From the NCBI RefSeq assembly GCF_014898815.1, contig NW_026515507.1, positions 186,001-250,000 of the forward strand: a stretch of DNA of 64,000 nucleotides, given 5' to 3'. This DNA comes from Panonychus citri (Eukaryota; Arthropoda; Arachnida; Trombidiformes; Tetranychidae). Every line of letters starts with the position of its first letter. The first letter of the stretch is position 1. The notes beneath the pieces are model-generated. The model made no database searches, was not told the origin of the DNA, and was given only the letters and a program-made list of their open reading frames with translations. Positions 46,589 through 61,013 of the stretch are shown here, piece after piece. The position numbers were made by a program, and so were the translations under genes.

Positions 46589-47727
46589 AGACTAAATCAT
46601 TTTGTATTTTAATTAAATTTATACTAAATTAAAAGAAATTTTCATTTAAAGTTATCCAACTGTTTTAATATTAAAAATGTATGACGAGCATACCAAACAT
46701 CTCCAACTTTGAGAGCGATTTCTCGAAAACCATCCATTCAATATTTGATTTAATGACACCGATCGGTAGATAAAAAATACAAGTTTTGTTTGTCTTTATT
46801 GTGAATATAAGTCAATGTCACTCAAAGTCGATGTCTGTATAAGGCTTTATGAATGAAATGCCTGAGATTGAGTGCAAGTCATCGTGAACAGTGGTTCACG
46901 TCTAAGCAGCCTCGATTACTATTATTTCTCTTGACTGTATCTCTTTTCAACTCAATAGATGTCAACACTTGTCCAATGAATAATTCAACTGTACTGATTG
47001 AAACTGAAGTCTAGATGGTGAAAAATTTTCGACAAGGCTTAAGATCTACTCCTGGTTAATAAACCTGGAACTTAATAGGCGAAAATTAATAATAATTAGG
47101 TCAACAAGGGTTAATCAGAAAATTCGAATAGTAGTAATAGTAAAAGAGGCTTTGCTTGTTGCCTTTTACTACTACTTAATTAATCAAATTACTTAATTCG
47201 TTTGTCTTAGGCACTCCGGGCCTTCCTTTGTCAATGGGTTGTGACAATTGTAATACCAGTCTAAGTTTATCCTTTTGGCGATTATGGTTATAAGCCGAAA
47301 CAATCAATAATTTTGAATAACCCATGAACTTGATCGTATTTACATGTTAAGTTGTAACAATGTCAAAGGAATGGGAAGAGAGAGCAAGTAAGTGAAAACT
47401 TCAGACAAAAGATGGCAGTACATTCATTTGCTATTTTTTGCTTATTGGGAGTCTGAATTTCTGAATAGCAGAATTGGAGTGAGCATAGTCTCAGATTCAT
47501 TTTGATTTGTGTTGGCTGATCTCATGTTAGTTTATCAAATAGTTTTCATGAACATTGTTTCATGCTGTTAATAATAAATAATTTCCATCGTGAACAGGTT
47601 ATAATGTATCTCATGATGATGAGATCACAGATTCAATAAAAATGATAGTAATAACAATACTGATTCATGGACGATATTGTTATTTTGCGGAATAAAAACT
47701 GATAATCAATACATCAAGCCCATCACT
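46589..47727. other. Spacer between Side and Beat-like genes
   Basis: 1.1 kb without a coding frame. It should hold the 3' flank of Side and the 5' UTR or promoter of the Beat-like gene. A 45-base imperfect hairpin lies at 47131-47175. I see no clear TATA or initiator sequence. Confidence 0.6.
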
Positions 47728-48196
47728 ATGAATATTATTATCACTTCAAGTAAACGTAATCCCGTAATTATCTTCAGTTTATTAGTCACTTTATTGTCCA
47801 ATTGGATCACCACCGGTATGAACTCTGTTAAAATCAAACAGTTTAACATACCATCAACATTTGACCTTCGAACTGTAAATTCAACGTTAATCTTAGACTG
47901 TGATTATAATTATAATGAGAATGATTTGTATTTAGTTGTACGTTGGTTTCATCAAGGTACAACTGATCGGCCTGATCCAATATACCAATGGATACCTGAT
48001 AGGAGAGTTCGCCATATAGCGGAGGATTATAAAAGTTCATTTGATATGTTGCACGTTTCAGATGCCTCAGACCCATATACAATGTATCGTTCGATAGTTC
48101 TTCACGATCCAGTGCCATCAATGTCCGGTAAATATAAATGCAGAATATCATCTCTAGCTAATTCCGATTCTAGGGAAGGCAACGTTTTTATTTATG
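47728..48196 (+). CDS. Beat-like protein exon 1: signal peptide and V-type Ig
   Basis: ATG at 47728, donor GTAAGT at 48197, phase 1. Residues 1-30 form a signal peptide (basic start, hydrophobic VIIFSLLVTLLS, cleavage near ITTG). The Ig domain has Cys 58 (LILDCDY), core Trp 73 (VVRWFHQ), IYQWIP near 85-90 and Cys 138 (SGKYKCR). An IP-containing N-terminal strand, a WF/WY core and SGKY.C match the Beaten-path family, whose members are secreted or membrane-anchored receptors for Side. It might instead belong to a closely related uncharacterised arthropod V-type Ig family. The start is the first ATG that leads directly into a signal peptide. Confidence 0.8.
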
Positions 48197-50050
48197 GTAA
48201 GTATAGTAGACCCAAAGTCAAAGTCTTAGTGTTATTCAAGATAATTTTTCGAGAGAGAAATACTGAAAATAGATCTTGTCGAACATTTTTTACTGAATAT
48301 CAACCACTTCCTCGTGTGAAAAATTATTTGTTGCCTTTTTGTCTAATTTTTATATTTACAAGGCAACGATTTAGTTTATGAGACATAAATATCTGCAACT
48401 ACTTGTACATGTATTTACTTTTGATAAACTTTCCACATGAATACTAACTTATAATCATATTCACGATCGTCTTGTCAACAAAAGATTATCATTGATTGAG
48501 TTGAAAGGTGAAATTTGTACAAACCATGCAGACGAAGGATAAAGAAAACTTAGTTCGATTAGAAGGATTTTTTTTTCGATCGTTCGATTTCTTCTCATAA
48601 AGTTATCCGTTGATACGAATAAAAGAAATAGAGGCAAAAATAAGAAAGAATTGGGAAAGTAATAAAGACTTCGCCACGAAAATTTCACAAGAAAAGGATT
48701 GAATAGCAATAGTGGGAGGTGAAAAGAATCCACCTCTGGATTCGCAAAAAAAAGAAGAGGAAAATAAAAAAAAAGCCCTGTGATTTAGTGTGTAACTGAC
48801 ATTGATATTCACATGAGAATAGACAGAATCTCTTATTGTCTTGATAATAAAGAGTCAATTCGAGATGCGAAAAATAAGATGAAAGTGAGTGTATAGCAAC
48901 AACAACAACAACAACAACAAAAGAGTAACAACAAAAGCAAGATGAAGACGAAGATACGGATAGTGATGAAGAAGAAGAAGAAATTGTTTAGACAGTAAAT
49001 CAATCAATTATATTGATGATGAAATAACAAATAATAATATTACAACAACAGCTAACCCAATTATCTCAATCATCAAATAATTATTATAATAACATACACA
49101 GATCATTGTTAAATGGCGTGAGTTGAAATGATCAACATCAGATTATGGTGATGATAATAATGATGATGATGAGAAAAAGAAGAAGAAGAAAACAATCAAC
49201 GTAATAAAAAGTTACATCAATCGAAGAGCCAAAAATGATTATGATTACATGGAAAATTGAATTGATCACAATCACAATTTGATTACAATAATCATTTAAA
49301 ATGCACAATCTTTACAAGGTGACCTGGTCAGTTGATGAGTTTTAAATAGATAATTTTTCCGATTAATCATCTAATATTATGTATACACTTTAAGTGATTG
49401 GTAAAGATAAATAGTTTGTGTGTCTCCATAATCTTGATAATGATTTGTGCTAATCATGGTGGATGTAAATGTCTTAAAGTGATAAGAATAGGAAAAAGGA
49501 AAGAAATTAACAAAAAAAAAAGAGATTGATATGAGGAGAATGATAATGACCATTTAACATCTTCAATTTGTATCAACAATTGAGCATAAATGTTTCTTGT
49601 TTCACCTTCTTTACCAATCATTCTAATCATCATCACTTCAATCAATTCACTTTTACCTTGTTACCTGAAGTCTATTAACGTCAACACTTGATAATAACAA
49701 TTCTTGTCAACTTATCTCATACAACTTACTTGGGTTTTTTATCAGTACCACCCAAATGATGAGATCTTTCATGTAACACTATTAACACCAGAAAAACCTC
49801 TCTCACTCTCACTCTATCTCTCTCTCACTCTTCCTTATTTCTTGAAGTCACCTTCTCTCTCTCTCTCTCTCTCTCTCTGAAAGAGTATGATTGTTGATCA
49901 TTACTAAATGCGAGACTTTCAATGACACTGATGTTATTAATGAACTAGTTCCAATAATAATTTACTATTTTCTTTTGCTCTTTTTTATTTGTGATTTTTG
50001 CTCTTTATTATCAACATAATGTCCACCAAAATACTTTGATCTCAATACAG
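48197..50050 (+). other. Beat-like intron 1, 1.9 kb
   Basis: Begins GTAAGT, ends AATACAG. It has an (AAC)n run near 48897-48920 and a (CT)n run at 49854-49878. No other feature is seen. Confidence 0.75.
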
Positions 50051-50422
50051 CATCTCCTCAATCATTTAAATTCACTTCTCGAGTTGATCCTGTTACTGGT
50101 AATCTCCATCTTAAATGTATAACTCTTCAAGTTTATCCGTTGCCCCAAGTTAATTTATACAAATTGATCACCACCAAAAGTGCCAATAATATGGTTGTAA
50201 CACCAACACTAATCCATCTAGTTAATGTAAACAAATCAATCAGCTCACCAATTTCATCATCACCGTCATCATCAAATTACTATGATGTGTCTATTGAATA
50301 TATATTAACTGAACAAGAGCTTCTGGCAACAGCCTTAAGTCGGACACCAACAATATTTGAATGTCAAGTAACAATTAACAATACTCTCTATTCATCAACC
50401 AAACGTATCACTTTATACTCAA
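50051..50422 (+). CDS. Beat-like protein exon 2: second Ig domain
   Basis: Acceptor AATACAG, donor GTAAGT, phase 1 to 1, 124 residues. It starts ASPQSFKF, with a first Cys in LHLKCITLQVYPLPQ and a second Cys in PTIFECQVTI. A Ser-rich loop lies in the middle (SSPISSSPSSS). There is no clear Trp core, as often in the degenerate second domain of Beat proteins. The exon ends in phase 1, so at least one more coding exon (stalk and membrane or GPI tail) is expected to the right. Confidence 0.75.
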
Positions 50423-52358
50423 GTAAGTTAACATTTCCTTATGATCTAATTAATTAACTTACGGAATGATGATAATGATGATCATAATGATTACCACTTA
50501 TTAAACCAAATCAATCTGATGCTCTTGTATTATTAATAATGCTGATAATAGTAAGAAAACCCTTAATGAAAATGCTAATTCCTTTCATCATCTCCCATTG
50601 AAAGACTTTTATCATTAGCATTAATCTCACTCCTCTCTCTCTCTCACACACACATACATAGTGAGCTTGTCATATCTGTAATTAATATCTCTTGCAATTA
50701 ATATTATCATCATTAGCTTAATGTAACAAATGTTATCACCAATATTGAAAACTTGGGGCGTGAGGTTTATATTGAACTGAACAGGGAAGTTGATGAAATG
50801 TTTCATGATAGAAACAGGTTAATGAGCTAGAGGTGTAGATATATAATATGTTGATACACAGGTTGATTCATTTGCCACACCCTGTAATTTATATTAATAT
50901 ATAAAAGGAAAAAAAATTCCTCCAATCGTTTGAATAATTTGATAGAGATGAAGTATGTTCATGATCATCTTTCTCATGGTTATTATATTATACAAAAAGT
51001 ATATATCAAATTATCGTTGTTTCAATTTTTTTCTGATTTTCCATTTTATCAAATTAATTTCAATTTCATCTGTCAACAATCAATATACACGATTATTATC
51101 ATGGAATCTTTTTTCTTCATGCTTTTTCATTATTATCTTCAAGTGTTTCCTTCCAATAGGAAGAATAAAACAATTTGTCTTCATTTCTTTTTCATTCTCA
51201 TCTTCTTTATATAACAATCAACACTCAAATTGATCTTCTAATAATGATACCAAATGATAAATCTTCATTTGTCTCTACTTTATATAACAAGAGATTTGAT
51301 TCGATTGTAATTAGATTGATTTTCATTGACTTACACTTGAATCAATTGTTGCAAATTCATGTTGATCAGCTTAGTTGATTCATTTTGTCTGAACTTTAAT
51401 TAAGAGAACTCAAAGAGATTGATCCAACTTTGTTGAGTCTCGAGTTTATCAAAAGGTGAAAACAATATTCACCCTGAGAAATTATAACTTGATTCAAATT
51501 GTTTTTTCATCCTAATTTACATGATAATCTGATGAAAGTTGGATCATTATTTTTTTTGATCGATATTTTAATATTTTCCATTGCCAATTTTCATTTTTTC
51601 ATTGAGCATTTGATTTAGATTTAGATAGTAGCTTTTTTGAAGACAATCAAGACTTACTGGATGATTATCTTGACATGAACTTTCATTGTTGATGGTGAGC
51701 CAGATGATTAATGTGTCATTTTGTGGACTGTTGATTAAGAATCTAAAAGAGATCCTGGATCAAAAAGTATTATTTCCATCATGAAGTTGATGGTGTGATG
51801 ACCCATTGATGATCCCAACATTCAATACTCTCATCAATAACTGACCACAGAAATTGTTATTCCTTACAATCAGAAGGAATCAACCGATAAGAAACAAAAA
51901 CTTTCACGATAAGTCCTATTAATATGTAAATGAACAAGATGAAATAGTAACAGAAATAACTGAGATTAAATCACTTTGTCAGGTTATCAGAATCTAAATT
52001 GAAGCAATTATCTTATTGAATTTGGAACAAAGGGAAAGGAAAAAAATCTAATTTATATTAGTAATAATATTTTCCGAACAGACTAAATTTATTTGAACTA
52101 ACCCTGCAAAAAACAATCAATGTACAATTGCAATTTAATTTGAGCCCAATAAAAGAGTGAAAGAGAGAGAGAGAGTGAAAAATGCAATTCATAGCAAAAA
52201 AAGTTCTGTTTATGAGAAACATTGTTTACCAGCATTACAATTGAATGTAATTCTGATTTTCTCCCATGCTGTTTATCATTGATTCATCTTTTTTTTCTAA
52301 TCACCATTGTGATCAGATAAGGTTATCGGTTATTAATAGTTTCGATATTTTTCTCATT

Positions 52359-52362
<4 letters not shown>

Positions 52363-52434
<72 letters not shown>

Positions 52435-52450
52435 ACTCACTCACTCACTC
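52363..52450. repeat. (TC)n run followed by (ACTC)n
   Basis: 68 bp of pure TC (34 units), directly followed by 20 bp of ACTC tetramers. It is the longest simple repeat in the window. Confidence 0.95.
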
Positions 52451-55400
52451 TTTCGTTCTCTCTCCTGTTATTCAATCATTTCTCATTATGTTTCCAGTAA
52501 CTTTTTTCCTGTTTCCACCTCTCATGCCCCATGAACTTACACTGAATTCAATTGGAACCATGAGAGTTGCATTAGAACAGCATATCCACTTTTTTGCATG
52601 CCAAAGGAAATGTTATGTGTACATGATTGTAAATATATGATTATATTGATTGATTAGTAGGCATAAAGAAAGATAATGCAAAATAATTGAAGAGTATCCA
52701 TGAAGGTAGGAAAAGGAATAGAGAAAAAAAACTCTACAGAATTGAGAAAAGTACAGAAATTTATGGAACACTTTTTTTCTGCTGAAATCATGGGAATAAA
52801 TTCATCTGTTCTATCATCATATCCATCTGAACGTCATCATTTCTTTTCCTTCCAATAATAATTACTTTTCAATTCTTTCGAAATGATTCAGTTTCCTCGC
52901 TCTCTTTTTCCATGTTTCCTTCTTCTCCCCCATGTAATAATATCCAATTGAATGTTAACATTTTCCATTCATCACTATCATCATTTAATAACATAATACA
53001 TATATTCATCTTTCCTTTGAATCTCTTATAATGAAATTACTCCTTTTCATCGGGTAAACTTTTCTTTATAATAATAATTTAATTTTGGAAGAAAAAAAAA
53101 TTCAACTCATCACAAAATTCAGAGTTCACACGATAAACTTATATTCTATTACTTTAGTTAATGTTGAACTGAACAGGAAACTTTTCACCTTTTCATGATT
53201 ATCATATCGGGATAAATTGATTTTCTATCTGAGAAGTTAATCAATGAAACTTTTGTTATTGTTGCCTGTTGATAGTTTAATTATCTGATCTTACATTTAC
53301 TTGATCTACAAGAACAAGATAGTGATTAAGAGAGAGAGGAACGAATTCACCATTGAGTATTTACTTTGAAGTTAACTGTCTTAGTTTGTAAGAGAGAGAA
53401 AAAATTTCAGACCTGGAATTCTGAATTCATGATGAAACTCAAGAATTAATCTTGTCAAGGTTGATCTTAGTTTACTGTCACCTTCTTTCACTATTAAGTT
53501 GTCCTTCTAACCTTAGTTGATTATCATCAGTGTTATTTGTAATTATTCCCAAAAGATATGATCACATTTACCTAGGATTTTATATCATGATGAATTCACT
53601 GAATTAAAACATCACCATGATAACCATCTTATCTTTACGATGCAAATCTTACCTTAAGGGACTTACCTACTCTTTTCCACCTTTCGATTCCAGTTATCAT
53701 GTGAATCTATCAAAATTTGTTCAATAATCACAATTGATACTCGATGGTTTTAATTGTGATTGTTGTGATTTATTTTCCATCTTTACCTTTCATAGATATT
53801 AATACATATTGATAGTTTATCCTTCAGGCCATTAAAGGTAAATTTATTGATATCTTGATTAAATTGCTTAACCATTATCCTGGTGTCATTAATTTTGATT
53901 GTTAACCTGTAATTACTGAGTTATGAATAAAATTATGTGAATATAATTCAGAATCCTAGATCCAAAAACAGAATGAGATAAATACATGAATGAATTTCCG
54001 AGTTACAAACTGTCATGATTCACCTGTTACTTTTTTTTAATGTTCCTGAAGTTTTACATGGAACTGGAAAAAAAATTAGCGAAATGGGTTAAACAGTAAA
54101 TCTCAATTGGATCATCATCATCATGATAATCTAATTACATGAACTTTTCTCTGAGCATTAAATTGGTTCAATTTCTTCAGGACAATTTGATATTAATGAA
54201 TCTCATGTGATCCATTATATTCAATTGACAATTTACGCTTTAAATTTGACAAGTTTTCTGATCAGTTGATCCAATTAAACCAATAATAACTAATCTAATC
54301 TAAATCTAATCACCATTTGATGACCAGTTGATTAAAGGTACAAAATAAAAGTAATTAACTTTTATTAGTAATTTAAAAAGTTCACCAATGATATTTACTC
54401 TCCATGAATATTATATCACAATTGAATTGAATTTTTTTTTACAATCTAATCGTAAAACTATTCATTCCAATTGTTCATTTAACCATCAATCAATTAATAA
54501 TTAAAATAAATTACTATCGATCAAGTTAATTATTATACTATTCTCACTTACGATAATATTATCATGAAGGTGAAAATTTTATTCATTAATTGACCATCTC
54601 TTTCCTGTTTCATTGACTTGATGCCTTACAATTAATTATTTTTCCAATAGAAACAATTTACTTGCCAATCTAATTGTGACCATTTTGTGAAACAATTTAA
54701 ATCTCATTTTACGTACCAGTTGCAATTAGTTAAAGACTAATTGTTAACACTAATTGTTTCCCATTCAATCATTATCGTCAATGAAAAAGAAAACCAAAAA
54801 ACAAAACAGTAACATCATTAATAGTTAATCAGATTTACTAATTGTTATAAAAAGTTGTACAAATTGATTGTTGTAAATTTTAATGAATCCATTTAATTGA
54901 GACATATAAATTAGCTTAGAAAAAGTTTAATTGGATTTGTTAATTTGTTTTCTGTTAATTGTCTTTTAGGTTATTGTAAGACAAGAAAAAAAAAGTTAAT
55001 TAACTTGTAATGAATTGAGTTTTTCTGTTTCCATTGCAAATTCTCAGGTAAAATGTTTAAAGACAAGGGAGTTTGGTGAATGATAATATTATGCTCAACA
55101 TTTGGATAAACTTTTTCGAGGTGATTTATGAAACCTTATGCAACCACTTTTAGTATAATACAATTAAATGTTGATTAGTTAATTAACACAATTTAAGGAG
55201 CTCAAGGAAGAAGAATAAGAAAAAAAAAGAGAGAGTAGGTTAACTTAATAACACAATTAAAAGGAGGTTGTATTTGGATTAAGATGAATGTATAAGGTGA
55301 ACTTTTTTTTCCTCTCATAAATTGTTATATTGTTACAATTCTTTACGATACAGATAATCAAGTATTCTGCTGATTATAATGATGACAATTAGTTATCTCT

Positions 55401-55470
55401 AAGAATATATATCAACAGTCATGGGAGTGGTTGAGGGAAGGTTTTTGGTCCTGAATAATGTACATTTAGT

Positions 55471-55490
55471 ATGTGTGTGTGTGTGTGTGT
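55471..55490. repeat. (TG)n microsatellite
   Basis: About 20 bp of TG repeat. Confidence 0.85.
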
Positions 55491-58400
55491 TTGAGTATCA
55501 TCAGTGTGGGTGTGAAACATGTATATTATTATATATTGTGTGTCTTTTGTAATAGTATAAGAATTGATTCTTAGATATATAAGAAAGGAGAAAAGAAAAT
55601 CTCATTTTGGAAATTCCAAAAAGTTTCTTTCAACAACTGATCTTTCCATCTTATTCATGATACTCTTTGTGTTGATGATATATATTACATAGAGTATAAT
55701 GAAATACCTTTGAGAGGTTTACAAAGGGTTAACCTCATTAACCTTACTACTTTTATATCCAGTTGATTAAATGAACTTTTCCAGGATGATTGTTTCCTTG
55801 AGAATCATGTTATATATTATATTATGTTATATATACCTGGTGATTGTTTAGTAAACTCTCAGTATGAATGCCAGAATGGTTAAAGAGTTAACCAGGAAAG
55901 GTAAGGAATCAACTGAGAAACTTTTCTCTTACAGGTAATTTTATGGTGAGAGAAAATTTTACTTCTATTATCTGTATTCTTATTTACTAGTATAAATTTG
56001 TTGTGTTGTGTTGTTTATATATATATTATCTTGATTGTTGTTGATTAAATCAAGTTAATCAACAGTAAAGGTTTGCAAATAAGTGAAACAAATTAACTGA
56101 ATAAAATGTGCTCATTGGTGTCAGGTTAACATGATTATCTGATTGAGTTGATCAAAGTTTCAGTTTGCTAATATTACTTTATTATTACTCTCAAAGTATC
56201 ATACTGGTGATGATGATAATGATGATTCTCATCCTGTTCATTGAATTTATACTCATTTGCATTTACTTTATCATGAAATAAACTTGTGAATCTGAATAAA
56301 ACTCATTGTTTTACAAATGTTGCACTCGAGTAAATTGATAATTCCAATTCAATTATATATATCAGTAAAACTGTTCAGTCAAATTGAATTAAATTTATCT
56401 CATTATCAGTAAAAAAAATAGTTGAGGGGAAAAACTTGAATGTCTTTGCTGAGAAAGGAAATGAGCCACCATTTTATAATGTAGATATCATGATATTCCC
56501 ATGATAATCAGTTGTGAGTATCCCTTTTTTCACAGATAAGGTTGAGATACAATTGAATTTATATTGGTTCACATGATTCATTCCTAATTTTCGTTATAAT
56601 TGAAAGTGATTAGAGTTAATTCACTTAAACGCAATTGAATCTTGAGTAAATTTATTTTGTTTCATTTAATATTTTATACTAATCTAATCCCATTTAGTTT
56701 TAATTATTCAAACTTAAACTGTCAAACTTAATTTACTCGAGTACAATCAACACCATTTATCATGAATTACCATGAATTTAACATAAAATAATTTGCAAAA
56801 ATCTGCAATTGTTTAGTTTACCATTTACCTTTAACAATAATAATCATGATAATCCCATGAATTTCAAACTGTTATAATTACATACACCATTTCACTGAAT
56901 AATTATCATGTATTACAATTATATTTCTATGAGATTTAGATTCAGGACTTTTCCTTTGTCACCTTTTGGTGACACTAAAAACAAAAACAGATTGAAAAAA
57001 AGGAAGAATTGTTTTGATAAAATTCATTGAGTTGGAAATTGATCAAAAGATAAAACCTTTATTTAAAATTGATTCTGTAGGTCTTATTGTTCAAACTATT
57101 CAGTTACAATTACTAATTTACAGTTACTGATTAGCATTTGTTACTTTACCAATTCTCTGACAATTCAATTAACTTTGTGATATAAACACAGAACAAGAAC
57201 TTAATCAGATTATATTTGAATCTCTGAATGGTTCGTGAACAGTTTCAGGTCCGAACGAAAGTCGATACAAAGTTTATAATTTTTAGTTATCTAACATTTT
57301 CTCCTGAATCTCTCTTTCTCAATATTTGGAGCTTATGAGATTTGAAATTAATTTATTTTCATTAGGAATTCCCTTTACATGATGGAAAAATACGATCTCT
57401 CTAGGTTCTCCTCATTTCTTCAGTCAATTCTACATTGAATTTAATTTCTCTTGAGTTTAAAAACTTTGGAAACATAACTAATCATGATACATGAATTTTC
57501 ACTTCATGGGATTTAAATAGAAAACCTGAAAACATAAGTTAGATTTAAAGTTACAACTCTTTTTCTCTTCTGATTTCATAGATTAGTTTTCTGAAAATAA
57601 TTATTCAAAATTCATTTTAAAAACAAAAAATTCAATAATCACAGGAAACCAAAATGCTGAGAAATTGAATTTTTTTTCGAATTTGTTTACACTCAATGAA
57701 CAGGGTCATTGCTTGGTCAAAGAAATGAGTTTTTATCGCTTCATGATGTACATCAGTAATCCTCTTAATCCATTTTAAATTGATGTTTACTTGCTTCTTT
57801 CATCCACAAGTCAATATACTATTAAACACCAGAGTAAATATTGATTCAATTTTGAATCAATGACAATAATGTTTCTATTCATGTTGAATAACTATTCCAT
57901 TCCTGGTTGATAAAATGATCAATAGTTAAATGATGTTCAGATTCTGGACTATGTGATTTATCAGAGCAAACGAATCAAGTGTAAAATTTGATATTCCATT
58001 TTTAACTATGGAAATGAGCCTTAGTTAATATTTTCCATTCATCATAATTGACATGATAGTAAAATTTATTTATATTAATATTTAAATTTTGTAGATTAAC
58101 CACTGATAATATTAAAGTCTAACCGATATTTGGTAAAGAAAAGTTCTGACCCAGTGTTCTAGTTTTATTATCAATCTCCCATGGTCACAGTTAAATGGTA
58201 AATTTTGCATTTCTCCTTCTCTAAATCTCATAAAATACTTAAATGAAATTATAAAAAAAAGAAATTGAAATAATAACTTGAATATTTCATGATCATTAAT
58301 AGTCATTCAGTTTGCTTCAGACAAAAGCGTAAAACTGACTATCATGGTAATAGATTTGAATTTGCATTTTCAATATCATCTTATTGAATCTTGGAAACTT

Positions 58401-60929
58401 TAAATTCCATGTAATCATCCAGTAGTCCCTTGACTTTTAGTCTCACATTGGTGGTGGATTTTCATATATTTCTTATATTGACCAATTTTACGATTGAATA
58501 TCTCATGAAATTCAAAATTTAATCATAACAATATCATGATTGATATAATTTTCTTGAAATAGATAAACTTGCAAATATTATACATATTGATGTGTACACA
58601 CTTTTACCTTTGAGAATCCGAGTAAATTTGTAACTATGTTTTTACCCTATGATTTGGATGAATCATGAATACATTTGATTGATGAAATCTCTGGGACCAA
58701 GAACTTTCTGAATAAATTTGATTTACTATGAAAATCGCACACACAAATTTACCATTTTCTGTTTACCTGGTTAAATGAGATTCGTGAAATTTGAGTAAAA
58801 TTGAAAAGAAAAACATAAAAGATGAACAGAAAAATTCAGCTTAATGATAGAGAAGTTCCCAAGTTCAAAGACTAAGGTTGAGGATAAAACTGAAAGATGA
58901 TGAAAAATGTTGATGATAAAATGAGAAATGATAAAGATCTTTTATCATGAAACATTGTCATGAGTATATTAATATGTGCATGTTTAAAGTATGAAGATTT
59001 TTCCCCTGAAATGAAAAATCCTCATTTCGGATTATCCATAAGTTCAATTTTGAATCATCATGAATTTTGATTCTATGTAAATGGGTTTTGGCAGAGAAAA
59101 GTATATAAAACCACAAGAATGAAAGAGAAGAAAAAAACTCACCGTAAATGAAGTAGATCGAACCGAATGATACCCTGTAAATAATAAGTATGAACGAATA
59201 TTAATATTCAATGTCTTTGTGATGACAATCACCATTAGGTAGAAATAGATTTAGAAAATCAGAATCACCAGGAAAATTGACACAAGACAAATGAGTAGCT
59301 CATGTTTACACTGTTGATAAAGTTCTGAAATCAGTTAATGTAAAACATGATAATGTTTAGAGAAGGTGAGAGAGAGAGAGAAAGTTCTGAACACTATTTT
59401 TTCTTTATCATGCTTACACCTTGAATATGATTTTGATTATCATTATAATACCTTCAGGTTTATCAGTTTAACTTGTTTCCTTATTGTTAACTCAACTTTC
59501 AACCTTTATGTTTACTTTATCATGAACATAATGGATTCTAAGTATTCTGAATACACCATAACAGTTTCAACACTTTATCATCTTACTTTACAGTCTTATT
59601 ATTATCATTCACATTCATTACAAGCAATTTACCTTAACTCATCTTCATTTGGTACAAGTAATCAGAAAACTAGAGAAATATATAAGAAAATAAAAAAGTT
59701 CTGTCATATTTTACTCGGAAAATTAGTTTAGAAATTTTAATCTCTCTCACATCATGCTTTTCTATCAATTTTTATCATTGATTTTTTATCAAGTTCCTCT
59801 TTCAAAGTGAAAAATGTTTCATTCTATCATTTCGTCAGGTTAATCATAAAAGCGAAATTCATTTCAACTCCCAAATTTAGAGATTGAAATTCTAATATTA
59901 ATACTACTTATCTACTGTCTACACCATGTACCATGTCTATGTTATATTGGCGATGACTGTTTCAAAGGTAAATGGAAATGAAAGACTCTAATATCATGTT
60001 GTATTCAACTTTGACTCTGATTCTGACATTGTTCATTTTTAATATCTCATGAAATCAGGCAAGAAGAGGAAAAAAACTTGAAATTGTTTTATTATCATGA
60101 TAATGAAAGAAAAAAATAAAATTCTGATTCCAATGTAATATTATATTCCCTTTACAAGACCTTTTCGTGTGTGTAGGTGAGACTGATGAAAGTTTATATA
60201 TATTTGATTACCTCGTCTCTACTTTCCACCCACTTCCTTGAGGTTGACACTCTCATCCATCATCATCAAATTTTTACCTACTTTTTTCATCTTCTTTTCA
60301 CCCTTAATAGAAAATGCTAAGCCCACCTCACCGACCCACCCTAGATTTTGGTAACATATCACATTTTCTAAATGTATTCACTCAGATTTTTAACCTCTAC
60401 TACTTTCAATTGTTTTTTGATGAGTTTTTCCTTAATTTTCTAATCGAGTTAATGAATTGGTTCATTGTCAATCTTAGGTGAGATTATTCAGATTCCAAAA
60501 GTGAGATGAAATTATTTGCATCATTAAAAAAGCAAAACTTTCGAGATCGATCTTGTCCTGATATATTAATCTATTTATAAACTATTTGTCAAGTATTAAT
60601 CAATTTATTTAGATTTTTACCGAACCCATTAGACTCTTAATCCTCAATGATGGTCAAATTATTCGATTCAAGATTTTTATTACATGATATAAATCAATAA
60701 ATAACAATGAATAAGGTCAATCTTTTTAATTCAGTTTGCTTGTTAACATTGTAACTCTACCAAACATAACATTTAATGTTTAAATTCAGTGATTATTCAA
60801 TCATGGTCTCGAATCATGACCATGATCATTGTTTATCTGTAGTTTTCTTGTGTTCGAAAATCATTTCACTCTGTTTGCTTGCTTTTGATTTGCTATCTTG
60901 AGTGAATCCTGTAAACATTATAATAGAAT

Positions 60930-61013
60930 AAAAGCAGCCCTCTCTGGTCAACTTGAATTTCTAACCCACCGAAGTGTGCCAGAAATTCAAGTTGACCAGA
61001 GAGGGCTGCTTTT
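60930..61013. repeat. Perfect inverted repeat (33-bp arms, 18-bp loop)
   Basis: 60930-60962 is the exact reverse complement of 60981-61013, with an 18-base loop between. The arms contain GCAGCCCTCTCTGGTC and are GC-richer than the surroundings. As RNA it would form a fully paired 33-bp hairpin. It could be a foldback transposon end, a small-RNA precursor or a recent inverted duplication. Confidence 0.9.

Larger units (their letters stand above)
50423..60929. other. Presumed Beat-like intron, gene-poor
   Basis: About 10.5 kb of AT-rich DNA with no exon I can support. It contains the longest microsatellite of the window, at 52363-52450, and a (GT)n run at 55471-55490. The frames at 50930-51380 and 59366-59731 are Phe/Ser/Tyr-rich noise. 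Confidence 0.6.
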
